This document shows positions 8,107 to 16,554 of a stretch of 62,500 nucleotides of DNA, piece by piece. This DNA comes from Roseovarius mucosus DSM 17069. GTDB lineage: Bacteria > Pseudomonadota > Alphaproteobacteria > Rhodobacterales > Rhodobacteraceae. The notes under the pieces are model-generated. The model was not told the DNA's origin and ran no database searches. It saw only the letters and a list, made by a program, of their open reading frames with translations. The stretch spans positions 21,726-84,225 of the forward strand of contig NZ_KN293980.1 of the NCBI RefSeq assembly GCF_000768555.3, given 5' to 3'. The position numbers were made by a program, and so were the translations under genes. Within the stretch, counting starts at the first letter, position 1; each line of letters opens with the position of its first letter.

Positions 8107-8583
8107 CTAGCCGTGATCCTTGAGCAGGCGCTGTTTCTGCCGGGCCCAATCGCGCTTGGCCTCGGTTTCGCGCTTGTCGTGGTTCTTCTTGCCCTTGGCG
8201 ATGCCAATCTTGAGCTTGGCGATGCCGCGATGGTTGAAATAGAGCACGAGGGGCACCAGCGTCATGCCCTTGCGCTGGGTCTCGCTCCAGAGGCGGGAGA
8301 GCTCTTTTTTGGACACAAGCAGTTTGCGCCGCCGTTTTTCCTCGTGGCCAAAGGTCTTGGCCTGCTCATAAGGCGCGATGTAGGAATTGACGAGCCAGAG
8401 TTCGCCAATCTCGACCATGGCATAGCTCTCGGCGATATTGGCACTGTTGACGCGCAGCGATTTCACCTCGGAGCCTTCGAGGATGATGCCACATTCGAGA
8501 TCGTCCTCGATTGCATAATCATACCGCGCACGCCGGTTCTCGGCGATCACCTTGTAATTCGGATTTTCCTTTGCCTTGGCCAT
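8107..8583 (-). CDS. smpB: SsrA-binding protein SmpB
   Basis: A 158-residue tmRNA-binding protein for trans-translation rescue of stalled ribosomes. Family features are clear: [66 protein letters not shown] and a Lys/Arg-rich C-terminal tail ([16 protein letters not shown]) that reaches the decoding centre. The ATG at 8583 follows TAGGTAAG. Length is normal. The tmRNA gene (ssrA) is not in the window. Confidence 0.97.
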   Translation of the reverse strand: MAKAKENPNYKVIAENRRARYDYAIEDDLECGIILEGSEVKSLRVNSANIAESYAMVEIGELWLVNSYIAPYEQAKTFGHEEKRRRKLLVSKKELSRLWSETQRKGMTLVPLVLYFNHRGIAKLKIGIAKGKKNHDKRETEAKRDWARQKQRLLKDHG

Positions 8584-8630
8584 TGCGCTTACCTAATGGC
8601 GCGCGCGGGCGCTGTCCAGCGGGGGTGATA

Positions 8631-9287
8631 TCATTCCGCAGCGCGGCGGAGGCTTGCCATCAGGAGATGGAATTTCTCGCCTTGAATGGCGACATGACCG
8701 CGCAACACCTCGGCGGCGCGCTCTGCCTCTCCGGCGCGCAGCGCGGCGACGACGGCCTCGTGTTCGGCCATGGATTGCGCCATGCGCCCGCGCAGGCGCA
8801 ACTGCATCCGGCGAAACGGTTTCAGGCGGCGGTGCAGGCGCAGCGCCTCTTGTTCGAGAAAGCCGTTGCCCGCGTGACGATAGATCATGTGGTGAAACCG
8901 CTCGTTCTCGCGGTAGTATCCGTCGGCATCGTCTGCCGCGATGGCCTCCGTGCAGCGGGCGTTGGCGGTGTCGAGATCGGCGAGAGCCTCTTCCGAGATG
9001 CGATGCGCGGCGAGGCGGCCGCAAACTCCCTCGATTTCGGCCATGGTCTCGAACATTTCCATCAGTTCGACAAGGCCAGGCTGGCGGATGAAAACCCCGC
9101 GGCGGGGGATTTGCACCGCCAGGCCAGAGGCCACAAGCCGTTGCAATGCCTCACGAATCGGAGTGCGCGAGACATTGAATTGCCTGGCGAGGCGGATTTC
9201 ATCCAGCCGGTCGCCATCGCTGAAATCGCCAGTAAAGACCAGCTCTTCCAGTGTATCGGCGATCATGTCTGCGCGGCGTATCTCCAT
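8631..9287 (-). CDS. matR: GntR-family (FadR subfamily) regulator of the malonate operon
   Basis: A 218-residue DNA-binding regulator. An N-terminal winged helix (MIADTLEELVFTGDFSDGDRLDEIRLARQFNVSRTPIREAL, about residues 8-48) is followed by an all-helical FCD ligand domain with the usual His/Asp metal-site pattern (ENERFHHMIYRHAGN, MAEHEAVVAAL). The ATG at 9287 is taken because upstream codons run into the divergent promoter. It is divergent from the TRAP-malonate operon, and the palindrome TTGTATACAA at 9334-9343 is the natural operator. From the family and neighbours it should repress the operon and be released by malonate or malonyl-CoA. Confidence 0.9.
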   Translation of the reverse strand: MEIRRADMIADTLEELVFTGDFSDGDRLDEIRLARQFNVSRTPIREALQRLVASGLAVQIPRRGVFIRQPGLVELMEMFETMAEIEGVCGRLAAHRISEEALADLDTANARCTEAIAADDADGYYRENERFHHMIYRHAGNGFLEQEALRLHRRLKPFRRMQLRLRGRMAQSMAEHEAVVAALRAGEAERAAEVLRGHVAIQGEKFHLLMASLRRAAE

Positions 9288-9312
9288 GAAAAAATCGTAG
9301 CGAGGGCAGGGT

Positions 9313-9364
9313 TTGTGCGCAAGTGGGAAAATCTTGTATACAAAAATCTTGACTCTGAATTCAA
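9313..9364. promoter_or_regulatory. Divergent matR / malonate-operon promoter with GntR operator
   Basis: The perfect palindrome TTGTATACAA lies at 9334-9343; as I recall, it equals the reported Rhizobium MatR operator. It coincides with both candidate -10 boxes. On plus, TTGTGC (9313-9318), a 16-base spacer and TGTATA (9335-9340). On minus, TTGAAT (9359-9364 reversed), a 16-base spacer and TGTATA (9337-9342 reversed). A repressor bound here would close both promoters at once. The assignment is from sequence reading only. Confidence 0.7.
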
Positions 9365-9423
9365 AACACCAAACACTCGTCGCACGGTCCGGGCCACACG
9401 TTCGGGCAGAATGGGAGGAAGAT

Positions 9424-10410
9424 ATGAACAAGATGACTTTCACGGCGGCTGCTGCTGCCGGGATGATGCTGCTGAGCAGCGCAGCCTTTGCCACCGAACT
9501 GCGCCTGTCGCATCAGTGGTCCAACAGCGATGTGCGGCACAAGGTGGCGCAGATCGTGGCTGATGAGGTGGCCGCTGCCGGTGTCGATCTCGACATCAAG
9601 ATTTTCGGATCGCAATCGCTATTCAAGGCCCGCGAGCAATACACACCGCTCAGCCGGGGTCAGCTTGACATGACCGTGCTGCCGCTCAGCTATGCCGGGG
9701 GGCAACAGCCTGCCTATAACCTTACGCTGATGCCTGGTCTCGTCAAAAACCATGACCACGCAGCGCGCCTGTCCGACAGCCCCTTTATGGAGGCGATCGA
9801 GGCCAAGATGGCCGAAGATGACGTGATGGTTCTGGTCCATGGCTATTTGGCTGGTGGCTTTGCAAGCACCGACAAATGCATCACCAAGCCCGAGGATGTG
9901 GCAGGTATGCAGACCCGCGCCGCGGGCAAGGCGTTTGAGCAAATGCTGGCCGGCGCAGGCGCGTCCATTGCGTCGATGGCCTCGTCCGAGATTTACAACG
10001 CCATGCAGACCGGCGTTTTGGATGCGGTCAACACCTCATCCTCTTCTTTCGTGTCTTTCCGTATCTACGAGCAGGTGAAGTGCTATACCCCTGCCGGCGA
10101 TGTGGCGCTGTGGTTCATGTATCAACCGCTCTTGATGAACAAATCTACCTTTGACGGGTTGAGTGCCGAGCAACAAGCGGCTCTGCTGACTGCGGCGGAA
10201 AAAGCCGAAGCCTTCTATCTGGAAGAGGCTAAGAAAGAGGATGCCGCGTCGGTCGAGGTGTTCCGCAACGCTGGTGTCGAGATCGCAGAGATGACCGAAG
10301 CGGATTTCGACGCATGGCGCGCATTGGCGCAGGAAACCTCCTATAAGGCATTCGTTGAAAGCGTGCCGGACGGACAGGCGCTGCTTGACATGGCGTTTGC
10401 CGTCGAGTGA
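9424..10410 (+). CDS. matP: TRAP transporter substrate-binding protein (DctP family), probably for malonate
   Basis: A 328-residue periplasmic binding protein with signal peptide (MNKMTFTAAAAAGMMLLSSAAFA). Typical DctP text is LRLSHQWSNSDVRHKVAQIVADEV at the N-terminus and MQTRAAGKAFEQMLAGAGAS in the middle, including the conserved Arg that binds the substrate carboxylate. The ATG at 9424 follows GGGAGGAAG. It is the first gene of the unit P, Q, M, decarboxylase, ligase, so the ligand is inferred to be malonate. A hairpin follows it, consistent with a binding protein made in excess. Confidence 0.9.
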   Translation: MNKMTFTAAAAAGMMLLSSAAFATELRLSHQWSNSDVRHKVAQIVADEVAAAGVDLDIKIFGSQSLFKAREQYTPLSRGQLDMTVLPLSYAGGQQPAYNLTLMPGLVKNHDHAARLSDSPFMEAIEAKMAEDDVMVLVHGYLAGGFASTDKCITKPEDVAGMQTRAAGKAFEQMLAGAGASIASMASSEIYNAMQTGVLDAVNTSSSSFVSFRIYEQVKCYTPAGDVALWFMYQPLLMNKSTFDGLSAEQQAALLTAAEKAEAFYLEEAKKEDAASVEVFRNAGVEIAEMTEADFDAWRALAQETSYKAFVESVPDGQALLDMAFAVE

Positions 10411-10418
10411 TCCCCTCG

Positions 10419-10447
10419 GGCTGCCGCGCAGGTCGCGCGCGGCAGCC
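10419..10447 (+). other. Intercistronic hairpin after the TRAP binding-protein gene
   Basis: An 11-bp perfect stem (10419-10429 with 10437-10447) and a 7-base loop start 8 bases after the binding-protein stop. There is no T-run, and the permease gene follows at 10484. Such hairpins usually stabilise the upstream message so that more binding protein than permease is made. Confidence 0.65.
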
Positions 10448-10483
10448 GCTTACATGCCCTCCCCCCCTGACATGAGGTAGACC

Positions 10484-11032
10484 ATGGCTGGCCATGCATC
10501 GGGTGCCGTTGCGCGCACCGGACAAAACCCTTTTCTGCGTGCGGTTGCCGCGCTCTCTACACTGGCGGGGTGGATCTCGGCGGCGATGATCGTTGCCTCT
10601 GTGGTCATCACCTGCCAGATGATTTGGGTGCGGTTCGTACTGAACGGCACGACCGTTTGGCAGACGGAGGCAGTGGTTTATCTGATGATAGCGGCCACGC
10701 TTCTGGGCCTGTCGTATGTCCAGCGGTTGCGGGGGCATGTGAACGTGGACCTCATCCCTCTGGCTGTGCCTCGCCGTGCGCGCAAAGGGTTGGCAGTGGT
10801 GACGCTTACGCTGTCCATCGCGATTGTCGCAGTCATGCTCTGGTACGGCTTTGAGTTCTGGCATGTCGCCTGGGCACGCGGTTGGACCTCGGACACGGTT
10901 TGGGCAATTGATCTGTGGATCCCCTATCTTGCCATCCCCGTGGGCCTTGGCCTCTTTCTCTTGCAACTGGTTGCCGATCTCGTGGCGCTGCTCTTGAACA
11001 TTGATGCGCCCTTTGGGCTGGAGGATGTCTGA
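10484..11032 (+). CDS. matQ: TRAP transporter small permease (DctQ family)
   Basis: A 182-residue membrane protein with four hydrophobic segments: about residues 28-48 (GWISAAMIVASVVITCQMIW), 63-78, 101-120 (AVVTLTLSIAIVAVMLWYGF) and 145-168. It carries the DctQ-type WQTEAVVYLMIAATLLGLSY stretch near residue 58. The ATG at 10484 follows GAGGTAG. Its stop overlaps the start of the large permease by one base (TGATG at 11030-11034), typical for TRAP pairs. It forms the inner-membrane complex with the DctM protein. Confidence 0.92.
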   Translation: MAGHASGAVARTGQNPFLRAVAALSTLAGWISAAMIVASVVITCQMIWVRFVLNGTTVWQTEAVVYLMIAATLLGLSYVQRLRGHVNVDLIPLAVPRRARKGLAVVTLTLSIAIVAVMLWYGFEFWHVAWARGWTSDTVWAIDLWIPYLAIPVGLGLFLLQLVADLVALLLNIDAPFGLEDV

Positions 11033-12348
11033 TGGACCCGCTTTTGCTTGGCCTGATTGTCGCGGTCGCGACCATCATGGTGTTGTTCTCCGGGGTATCT
11101 GTTGCCTTGGGTCTGCTGATCGTCTCGGGCGGGTTCCTGATCGTGTTCGACGGGATGCGCTCGCTTGAACTCATGCCGGAAATCTTTTTTGGCAAGCTCG
11201 ACAATTTCGCCCTTCTGTCGATCCCGATGTTCATCATCATGGGGGCCTCTATTGCCTCGACGCGTGCGGGTGCTGACCTTTACGAGGCGCTGGAGCGGTG
11301 GCTGACGCGCGTGCCCGGCGGCTTGGTGATCTCGAACCTCGGAGCTTGCGCACTTTTCTCGGCAATGTCGGGGTCAAGCCCCGCCACCTGCGCCGCGATT
11401 GGCAAGATGGGCATCCCCGAGATGCGTAAGCGTGGCTACCCCGATGCGGTTGCCGCAGGCTCTATCGCGGCGGGGGGCACCTTGGGGATTCTCATCCCGC
11501 CCTCGGTGACGATGATTGTCTACGGTATCGCCACCGAGACCTCGATTGGGCGGCTGTTTCTGGCCGGGGTTATTCCGGGCCTGATGCTGGTGGGTCTCTT
11601 TATGGCGTGGTCACTCTATTCCACATGGCGCTCGGGGGATATCAACCTGCTCACGGGGCGCAGCTATAGCTGGCGCGAGCGGATCGAGATCCTGCCACGC
11701 GTCCTGCCGTTTCTCTTCATCATCCTTGGTGTGCTCTATGCAATGTATGGCGGGATCGCCACGCCATCCGAAACGGCGGCAGTGGGCGCGCTCTTGTGCC
11801 TCGTGATTGCGATGGTGATCTACAAACTGTGGTCGCCTGTGGCTCTCTGGGTGGTGCTGCGCGACAGCACGCGCGAGAGCGTGATGATCCTCTTCATCAT
11901 CGCGGCGGCTGGGGTCTTCTCCTATATGCTGTCGTCGCTCTTTATCACGCAATCCATCGCCGAATGGATCGGCACGCTGGATGTGAACCGTTGGGTGTTG
12001 ATGGGAGCGGTCAATGTGTTCCTTCTCGTCGCTGGCTTTTTCCTGCCGCCTGTGGCGGTTATCCTGATGGCGGCACCGATCTTGTTGCCGATCATCACGA
12101 CGGCGGGATTTGATCCGATCTGGTTTGCCGTAGTGCTGACGATCAACATGGAAATCGGGCTGATTTCGCCGCCTGTGGGCCTCAACCTCTATGTGATCAA
12201 CTCCATCGCGCCGGATATCAAGCTCAAGACCATCCTCTATGGCTCTTTGCCCTATGTGGGCTGCATGGTGTTGGCGATTGTTCTCTTGTGTCTCTTTCCC
12301 GGTCTGGCGACGTGGCTGCCGGATGCGGTGATGGGAGCAACACGATGA
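11032..12348 (+). CDS. matM: TRAP transporter large permease (DctM family)
   Basis: A 438-residue integral membrane protein with about 12 hydrophobic segments and the DctM signatures: SIPMFIIMGASIASTRAG near residue 62, FSAMSGSSPATCAAIGKMGIPEM near 108-130 and AAGGTLGILIPPSVTMIVYG near 145-164. It is the Na+-driven transport subunit that works with the DctQ and DctP proteins. Its 3' end overlaps the malonyl-CoA decarboxylase start by 4 bases (ATGA, 12345-12348), which ties uptake to breakdown of the same substrate. Confidence 0.94.
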   Translation: MDPLLLGLIVAVATIMVLFSGVSVALGLLIVSGGFLIVFDGMRSLELMPEIFFGKLDNFALLSIPMFIIMGASIASTRAGADLYEALERWLTRVPGGLVISNLGACALFSAMSGSSPATCAAIGKMGIPEMRKRGYPDAVAAGSIAAGGTLGILIPPSVTMIVYGIATETSIGRLFLAGVIPGLMLVGLFMAWSLYSTWRSGDINLLTGRSYSWRERIEILPRVLPFLFIILGVLYAMYGGIATPSETAAVGALLCLVIAMVIYKLWSPVALWVVLRDSTRESVMILFIIAAAGVFSYMLSSLFITQSIAEWIGTLDVNRWVLMGAVNVFLLVAGFFLPPVAVILMAAPILLPIITTAGFDPIWFAVVLTINMEIGLISPPVGLNLYVINSIAPDIKLKTILYGSLPYVGCMVLAIVLLCLFPGLATWLPDAVMGATR

Positions 12349-13586
12349 GCGTTCTGGCCGATCTGCTGGCGACCGTGTTCGAGCGGCGCTATCGCGGCGC
12401 GTCAGAGCCGGATCACAAGAACCGTAGCATCGAGAACCTGTGTCGTGACCTCCTGGGTAGTTCTGGCGAGGTGTCGGGAATGGCGCTGGCGCGGCTCATC
12501 CTGGATCGTTATGCCGGGATGGAAGGTGATGAGAAGCTGAGCTTTTTCAGGTTTCTGACCGACGGCATGGGCGTAGATCCCGAGAGCGTGCGCAACGCGC
12601 TGGACGCATTTGAGGCAGGGCCGGACCGGGACAGCTATCGCGCCTTCATGTCAGCAGCGGAGCCACCAAGGCAGGAATTGGCGCGCCGCCTCAATCAGGT
12701 GCCGGGGGCCACGGCGCAGCTTGTGGCGATGCGGGCCGATCTCTTGCGGTTGGCGCGGGACAACCCGGCGCTGGCCGTGGTTGACTTGGACCTCAAACAT
12801 CTGTTCGCCTCATGGTTCAATCGCGGTTTTCTGGTGCTGCGCCCGATCAATTGGTCATCGCCCGCCGATGTGCTGGAAAAGATCATTGCGTATGAGGCGG
12901 TGCATGCCATTGACAGCTGGGACGACCTGCGTCGGCGGCTCGCACCCAAAGACCGCCGCTGTTTCGGGTTTTTCCACCCTGCCATGCCAGACGAGCCGCT
13001 GATTTTTGTTGAGGTGGCGCTGAGCGAGGGGATTCCGGGGGCGATTCATGACGTGTTGTCCGAAGAGCGGGCCGTGATTGGCGCGCATGAGGCGGATACG
13101 GCGGTGTTCTATTCAATTTCCAACTGTCAGTCCGGGCTGGCGGGAATTTCCTTTGGCAACTCGCTGATCAAGCAGGTGGTGGCGGACCTTTCGCAGGAAC
13201 TGCCGGGGCTTAAGACCTTTGTCACGTTGTCGCCGATTCCGGGGTTGACCCGCTGGTTGAGCGAGACCCGTGCCGTGCTGCCCGAAGAGGCAGAGACCCG
13301 CCGCGCCGTGACGGCCCACTATCTGCTCAAGGCCAAGCGCCCGGACGGCGGTCCCTATGATCCGGTCGCGCGGTTCCATCTGGGCAACGGCGCCTCGGTG
13401 CACGCCATTCATGCCGGTGCAGACCTGTCGCCCAATGGTCAAAAACAATCAGGCGGGGTGATGGTGAATTACCTTTACGACCGCACGCAGATTTCGCAGA
13501 ACCACGAGCGATTTGCAGGGGCAGGCGCGATTGCCGCCTCTGCCGAGGTGACAGCGTTGGCCGCCGCCGCGAAAAAGACAGAGTGA
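12345..13586 (+). CDS. matA: Malonyl-CoA decarboxylase
   Basis: A 413-residue cytoplasmic enzyme that converts malonyl-CoA to acetyl-CoA and CO2. The N-terminal helical oligomerisation domain covers about residues 1-125. The catalytic GNAT-like domain follows, with VDLDLKHLFASWFNRGFLVLRPINW, YEAVHAIDSWDDLRRRL, CFGFFHPAMPDEPLIFVEVAL with the conserved HPxxP region, YSISNCQSGLAGISFGNSLIKQ and, late in the protein, ARFHLGNGASVHAIHAGADLS. The ATG at 12345 lies inside the transporter stop. With MatB it makes acetyl-CoA from imported malonate. Confidence 0.96.
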   Translation: MSVLADLLATVFERRYRGASEPDHKNRSIENLCRDLLGSSGEVSGMALARLILDRYAGMEGDEKLSFFRFLTDGMGVDPESVRNALDAFEAGPDRDSYRAFMSAAEPPRQELARRLNQVPGATAQLVAMRADLLRLARDNPALAVVDLDLKHLFASWFNRGFLVLRPINWSSPADVLEKIIAYEAVHAIDSWDDLRRRLAPKDRRCFGFFHPAMPDEPLIFVEVALSEGIPGAIHDVLSEERAVIGAHEADTAVFYSISNCQSGLAGISFGNSLIKQVVADLSQELPGLKTFVTLSPIPGLTRWLSETRAVLPEEAETRRAVTAHYLLKAKRPDGGPYDPVARFHLGNGASVHAIHAGADLSPNGQKQSGGVMVNYLYDRTQISQNHERFAGAGAIAASAEVTALAAAAKKTE

Positions 13587-13598
13587 AGGACAAGAGCC

Positions 13599-15116
13599 AT
13601 GGCCAATCCCCTCTACGATAACCTGTTCGGACGCCATGCCGGGCAAACTGCGCCTTTCCTGCATTTGGCGGATGGCGCTGTAGTCAGTTATGACGCGTTC
13701 CTGCGTCTGACGGCACGCTATGCCCATGCGCTGCGCGGCGCAGGATTGGCCCCCGGCGACCGTCTGGCGGCGCAGGTCGAGAAATCGCCCGAGGCGCTCG
13801 CGGTCTATGCCGCCTGTGTGCAGGCGGGGATCGTGTTTCTGCCGCTCAACACGGGATATACCGGCGATGAGTTGGGTTATTTCGTGGGTGATAGCGGTGC
13901 CAAGGTTCTGTTGTGTGACGAGGCGAAAGCGGGCGCACTGCAGGGGGTGGCGGAGCGTGCCGGGGCGGTGCTGATGACGCTCAACGCCGATGGCACGGGC
14001 ACATTGCCAGAGGCGGCCAAGGATCTGCCCGAGCGTTTCGAGACCACCGCGCGCGGGCCGGATGACCTGGCGGCGTTTCTCTATACCTCGGGCACGACAG
14101 GGCGCTCCAAGGGGGCGATGCTGACACAGCGCAATCTGCTCTCCAACGCCGAGGTCTTGGTGGACTATTGGCGGTTTACGGCTGATGATGTGCTCTTGCA
14201 TGCGCTTCCGATCTTTCACACTCACGGCCTCTTTGTGGCGACCAACATCATCCTCTTGGCGGGCGGGTCGATGATATTCCTGCCCAAATTCGATCAGGAT
14301 CAGGTGATCGTGCAATTGCCGCGCGCCACCTCGATGATGGGGGTGCCGACATTCTACACGCGCCTTCTGGATGATCCGCGTTTTACCCGTGATCTGGTGG
14401 CGCATATGCGGCTGTTTACCTCGGGTTCCGCGCCTTTGTTGGCGGAAACCCATGTGGCGTTCGAAGAGCGCACGGGCCATCGCATCCTCGAGCGTTATGG
14501 CATGACCGAGACCAATATGAACACCTCGAACCCCTATGAGGGCGCGCGGCGGGCGGGCACGGTCGGCTTTCCCTTGCCGGGGGTGGAACTGAAGATCACC
14601 GATCCGCAGACAGGTTCCGAGGTGCCGCAAGGCGAGATTGGCATCATCGAGGTGCGGGGGCCGAATGTCTTTGCGGGCTATTGGAACATGCCCGAAAAAA
14701 CCGCCGAGGAATTGCGCGAGAATGGGTTTTTCATCACGGGCGATCTGGGGCTGATCGACGATCAAGGCTATGTGCAGATCGTCGGGCGCAACAAGGACCT
14801 GATCATTTCGGGTGGGTACAATATCTACCCCAAGGAAATCGAGTTGTTGCTGGATGAGCAGCCCGGTGTCTTGGAAAGCGCAGTTGTCGGCGTGCCGCAT
14901 CCCGATTTCGGCGAGACGGTGGTTGGGTTTCTTGTGCCGCAAAAGGGGGCGGCGCTTGATCTGGAGGCGATTGCCGGGGCGGCCGCCAAAAGCCTTGCGC
15001 GGTTCAAGCATCCCCGGAAATTGATCGTGCTCGACGAATTGCCGCGCAACACCATGGGCAAGGTGCAGAAGAACATCCTGCGGGCAGAGTATGCGGGATT
15101 GTTCACCCCGGCGTGA
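13599..15116 (+). CDS. matB: Malonyl-CoA synthetase (malonate-CoA ligase)
   Basis: A 505-residue acyl-CoA synthetase of the AMP-forming family. The P-loop-like motif AFLYTSGTTGRSKGAMLTQR lies at about residues 158-177, YGMTETNMNT near 301, GFFITGDLGLIDDQGY near 376 and the C-terminal catalytic lysine region PRNTMGKVQKNIL near 484-496. Length and motifs match MatB rather than long-chain ligases. It activates malonate with ATP and CoA in the cytoplasm. The gene starts 12 bases after matA with an AAGGACAAGAG ribosome site and is the last gene of the malonate operon; a terminator follows. Confidence 0.94.
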   Translation: MANPLYDNLFGRHAGQTAPFLHLADGAVVSYDAFLRLTARYAHALRGAGLAPGDRLAAQVEKSPEALAVYAACVQAGIVFLPLNTGYTGDELGYFVGDSGAKVLLCDEAKAGALQGVAERAGAVLMTLNADGTGTLPEAAKDLPERFETTARGPDDLAAFLYTSGTTGRSKGAMLTQRNLLSNAEVLVDYWRFTADDVLLHALPIFHTHGLFVATNIILLAGGSMIFLPKFDQDQVIVQLPRATSMMGVPTFYTRLLDDPRFTRDLVAHMRLFTSGSAPLLAETHVAFEERTGHRILERYGMTETNMNTSNPYEGARRAGTVGFPLPGVELKITDPQTGSEVPQGEIGIIEVRGPNVFAGYWNMPEKTAEELRENGFFITGDLGLIDDQGYVQIVGRNKDLIISGGYNIYPKEIELLLDEQPGVLESAVVGVPHPDFGETVVGFLVPQKGAALDLEAIAGAAAKSLARFKHPRKLIVLDELPRNTMGKVQKNILRAEYAGLFTPA

Positions 15117-15138
15117 GAGGGGCGGAATCGGAGGGATC

Positions 15139-15170
15139 AAGGCCCGGCTGCCGATGGTGCCGGGCCTTTT
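15139..15170 (+). terminator. Rho-independent terminator of the malonate operon
   Basis: A perfect 10-bp stem AAGGCCCGGC / GCCGGGCCTT (15139-15148 with 15159-15168) with a 10-base loop ends in TTTT. It lies 22 bases after the matB stop. The following 15171-15362 holds the promoter of the next cluster. Confidence 0.88.
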
Positions 15171-15300
15171 CATCTCGGCCTGTGCGACCAAAGTATGATC
15201 CATATCAAGTGTCTGAAATAGTTATAAAATAATCCGTTTCATCTGCGGCTATCCGCGCGGCGGCGCGTGGCCGGGCGAAAATGCCTTACAAACCCGTCGG

Positions 15301-15313
15301 TTTTGCTAGGATA
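15301..15313 (+). promoter_or_regulatory. Candidate extended -10 promoter of the PQQ-associated ABC cluster
   Basis: TTTTGCTAGGATA contains TGC-TAGGAT, an extended -10 pattern (TGnTAnnnT), about 50 bases before the binding-protein start. The same 12 bases TTTGCTAGGATA occur just before the FlhR-like gene at 19593-19604. No good -35 box is seen at either place. Confidence 0.4.
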
Positions 15314-15362
15314 CCCGCATGGGGCGATCCCGCCACCGCCATGACATTGACGGAGACCGCGC

Positions 15363-16544
15363 ATGTTCCGCTTAGCCCTGCTCGTTCTTGCGGGCCTTAT
15401 GACCCTCGCACAGCCCGCCCAAGCGCAAGAGGTCAAGGCCGTCGTGCTGCGGGTGGATTACCCGGCGCTGTTGCCTGTGTCGCGGCTTGATCTGCGGCCT
15501 GAGGATCTGGGATTTGCCGGTGCGCAACTGGCGACCGAGGACAATCAGACCACAGGTCAATTCATGGGCCAGACCTATGTGACACAAGAGGCGACTGCGA
15601 CGCCCGAGACAGCGCTGGCTGAGTTCGAGCGCTTGCAGGGCGAAGGGCTGCGGTTCTTTGCGGTGCAGGCGCGGGCCGAAGAGTTGCTGGCGATGTCAGA
15701 GGTGGCGGTACCGGATACGCTGATCTTCAACACTTTGGCACCGGATACCGCGCTGCGCAGCGCCGAATGTCGGGGCAATATCCTGCATATCGCCCCTTCA
15801 CGGCAGATGCAGAGCGATGCCGTGGCGCAGTTCCTGATCTGGAAGAAATGGCCGCGCTGGGCGCTTATCCATGGCTCCCACCCCGAGGACGTGGCGCTGG
15901 CCGAGGCCTACCGCGCCTCTGCCGTCAAGTTCGGCGCGAAAATCGTGGATGAGCGTGAGTTCACCGACACGGGCGGCGCGCGGCGCACCGATACCGGGCA
16001 TGTGCAGGTGCAACGACAGCTGCCGGTCTTAACGCAGGACTTGAAAGAGCATGACGTGATCATCGCGGCGGATGAAACCGATGTTTTCGCCACCTACCTG
16101 CCGTTTCACACATGGCGGCCCTCGCCCATTGTCGGATCGGCGGGGCTGCGGCCCTTGGCCTGGCATCCGGCGCTGGAGGCCTGGGGCGGAACTCAGTTCC
16201 AGAATCGGTTCGAAGAGTTGACGGGCCGCTACATGCGCCCCGAGGACTACACCGCCTGGCTTGCGCTGCGGGTGCTGGGCGAAGCGGTGACGCGCACCAA
16301 GAGCGCCGATCCCGCCGAAATCCGCGCCTATGCGCTGAGCGACAAGTTTGAATTGGCGGCGTTCAAGGGGCAAAAGCTGACGTTTCGGGCGTGGAATGGC
16401 CAATTGCGCCAGCCGATCCTGCTCGCCGATGGGCGGATCATGCTGAGCGTGTCGCCGCAAGAGGGGTTCCTGCATCAACGCTCGCTCTTGGATACGCTTG
16501 GGCTGGATCAGCCCGAGAGCGCCTGCACCGCCTTTGATCAATAG
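15363..16544 (+). CDS. Periplasmic ABC substrate-binding protein of the PQQ-dependent alcohol dehydrogenase system
   Basis: A 393-residue exported protein with signal peptide MFRLALLVLAGLMTLAQPAQAQ. It resembles branched-chain-type (Leu/Ile/Val-binding-like) periplasmic proteins: LIFNTLAPDTALRSAECRGNILHIAPSRQMQSDAVAQFL, then WALIHGSHPEDVALAEAYRASAVKFGAKIVDEREF. This matches the family assigned to PQQ-dependent alcohol dehydrogenase systems (TIGR03863, from memory). GGAGA at 15352 serves the ATG at 15363. It is the first of five same-strand genes (binding protein, propeller, small exported protein, ATPase, permease). The ligand is unknown; an alcohol-derived acid or a cofactor has been proposed only by context. 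Confidence 0.85.
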   Translation: MFRLALLVLAGLMTLAQPAQAQEVKAVVLRVDYPALLPVSRLDLRPEDLGFAGAQLATEDNQTTGQFMGQTYVTQEATATPETALAEFERLQGEGLRFFAVQARAEELLAMSEVAVPDTLIFNTLAPDTALRSAECRGNILHIAPSRQMQSDAVAQFLIWKKWPRWALIHGSHPEDVALAEAYRASAVKFGAKIVDEREFTDTGGARRTDTGHVQVQRQLPVLTQDLKEHDVIIAADETDVFATYLPFHTWRPSPIVGSAGLRPLAWHPALEAWGGTQFQNRFEELTGRYMRPEDYTAWLALRVLGEAVTRTKSADPAEIRAYALSDKFELAAFKGQKLTFRAWNGQLRQPILLADGRIMLSVSPQEGFLHQRSLLDTLGLDQPESACTAFDQ

Positions 16545-16554
16545 GAGAGAGCAC

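Noticed and set aside
13449..15203. Minus-strand open frame of 584 codons opposite matB
   Set aside because: matB has all motifs of its family on the plus strand; the opposite frame is a low-complexity Arg/His/Gln shadow.
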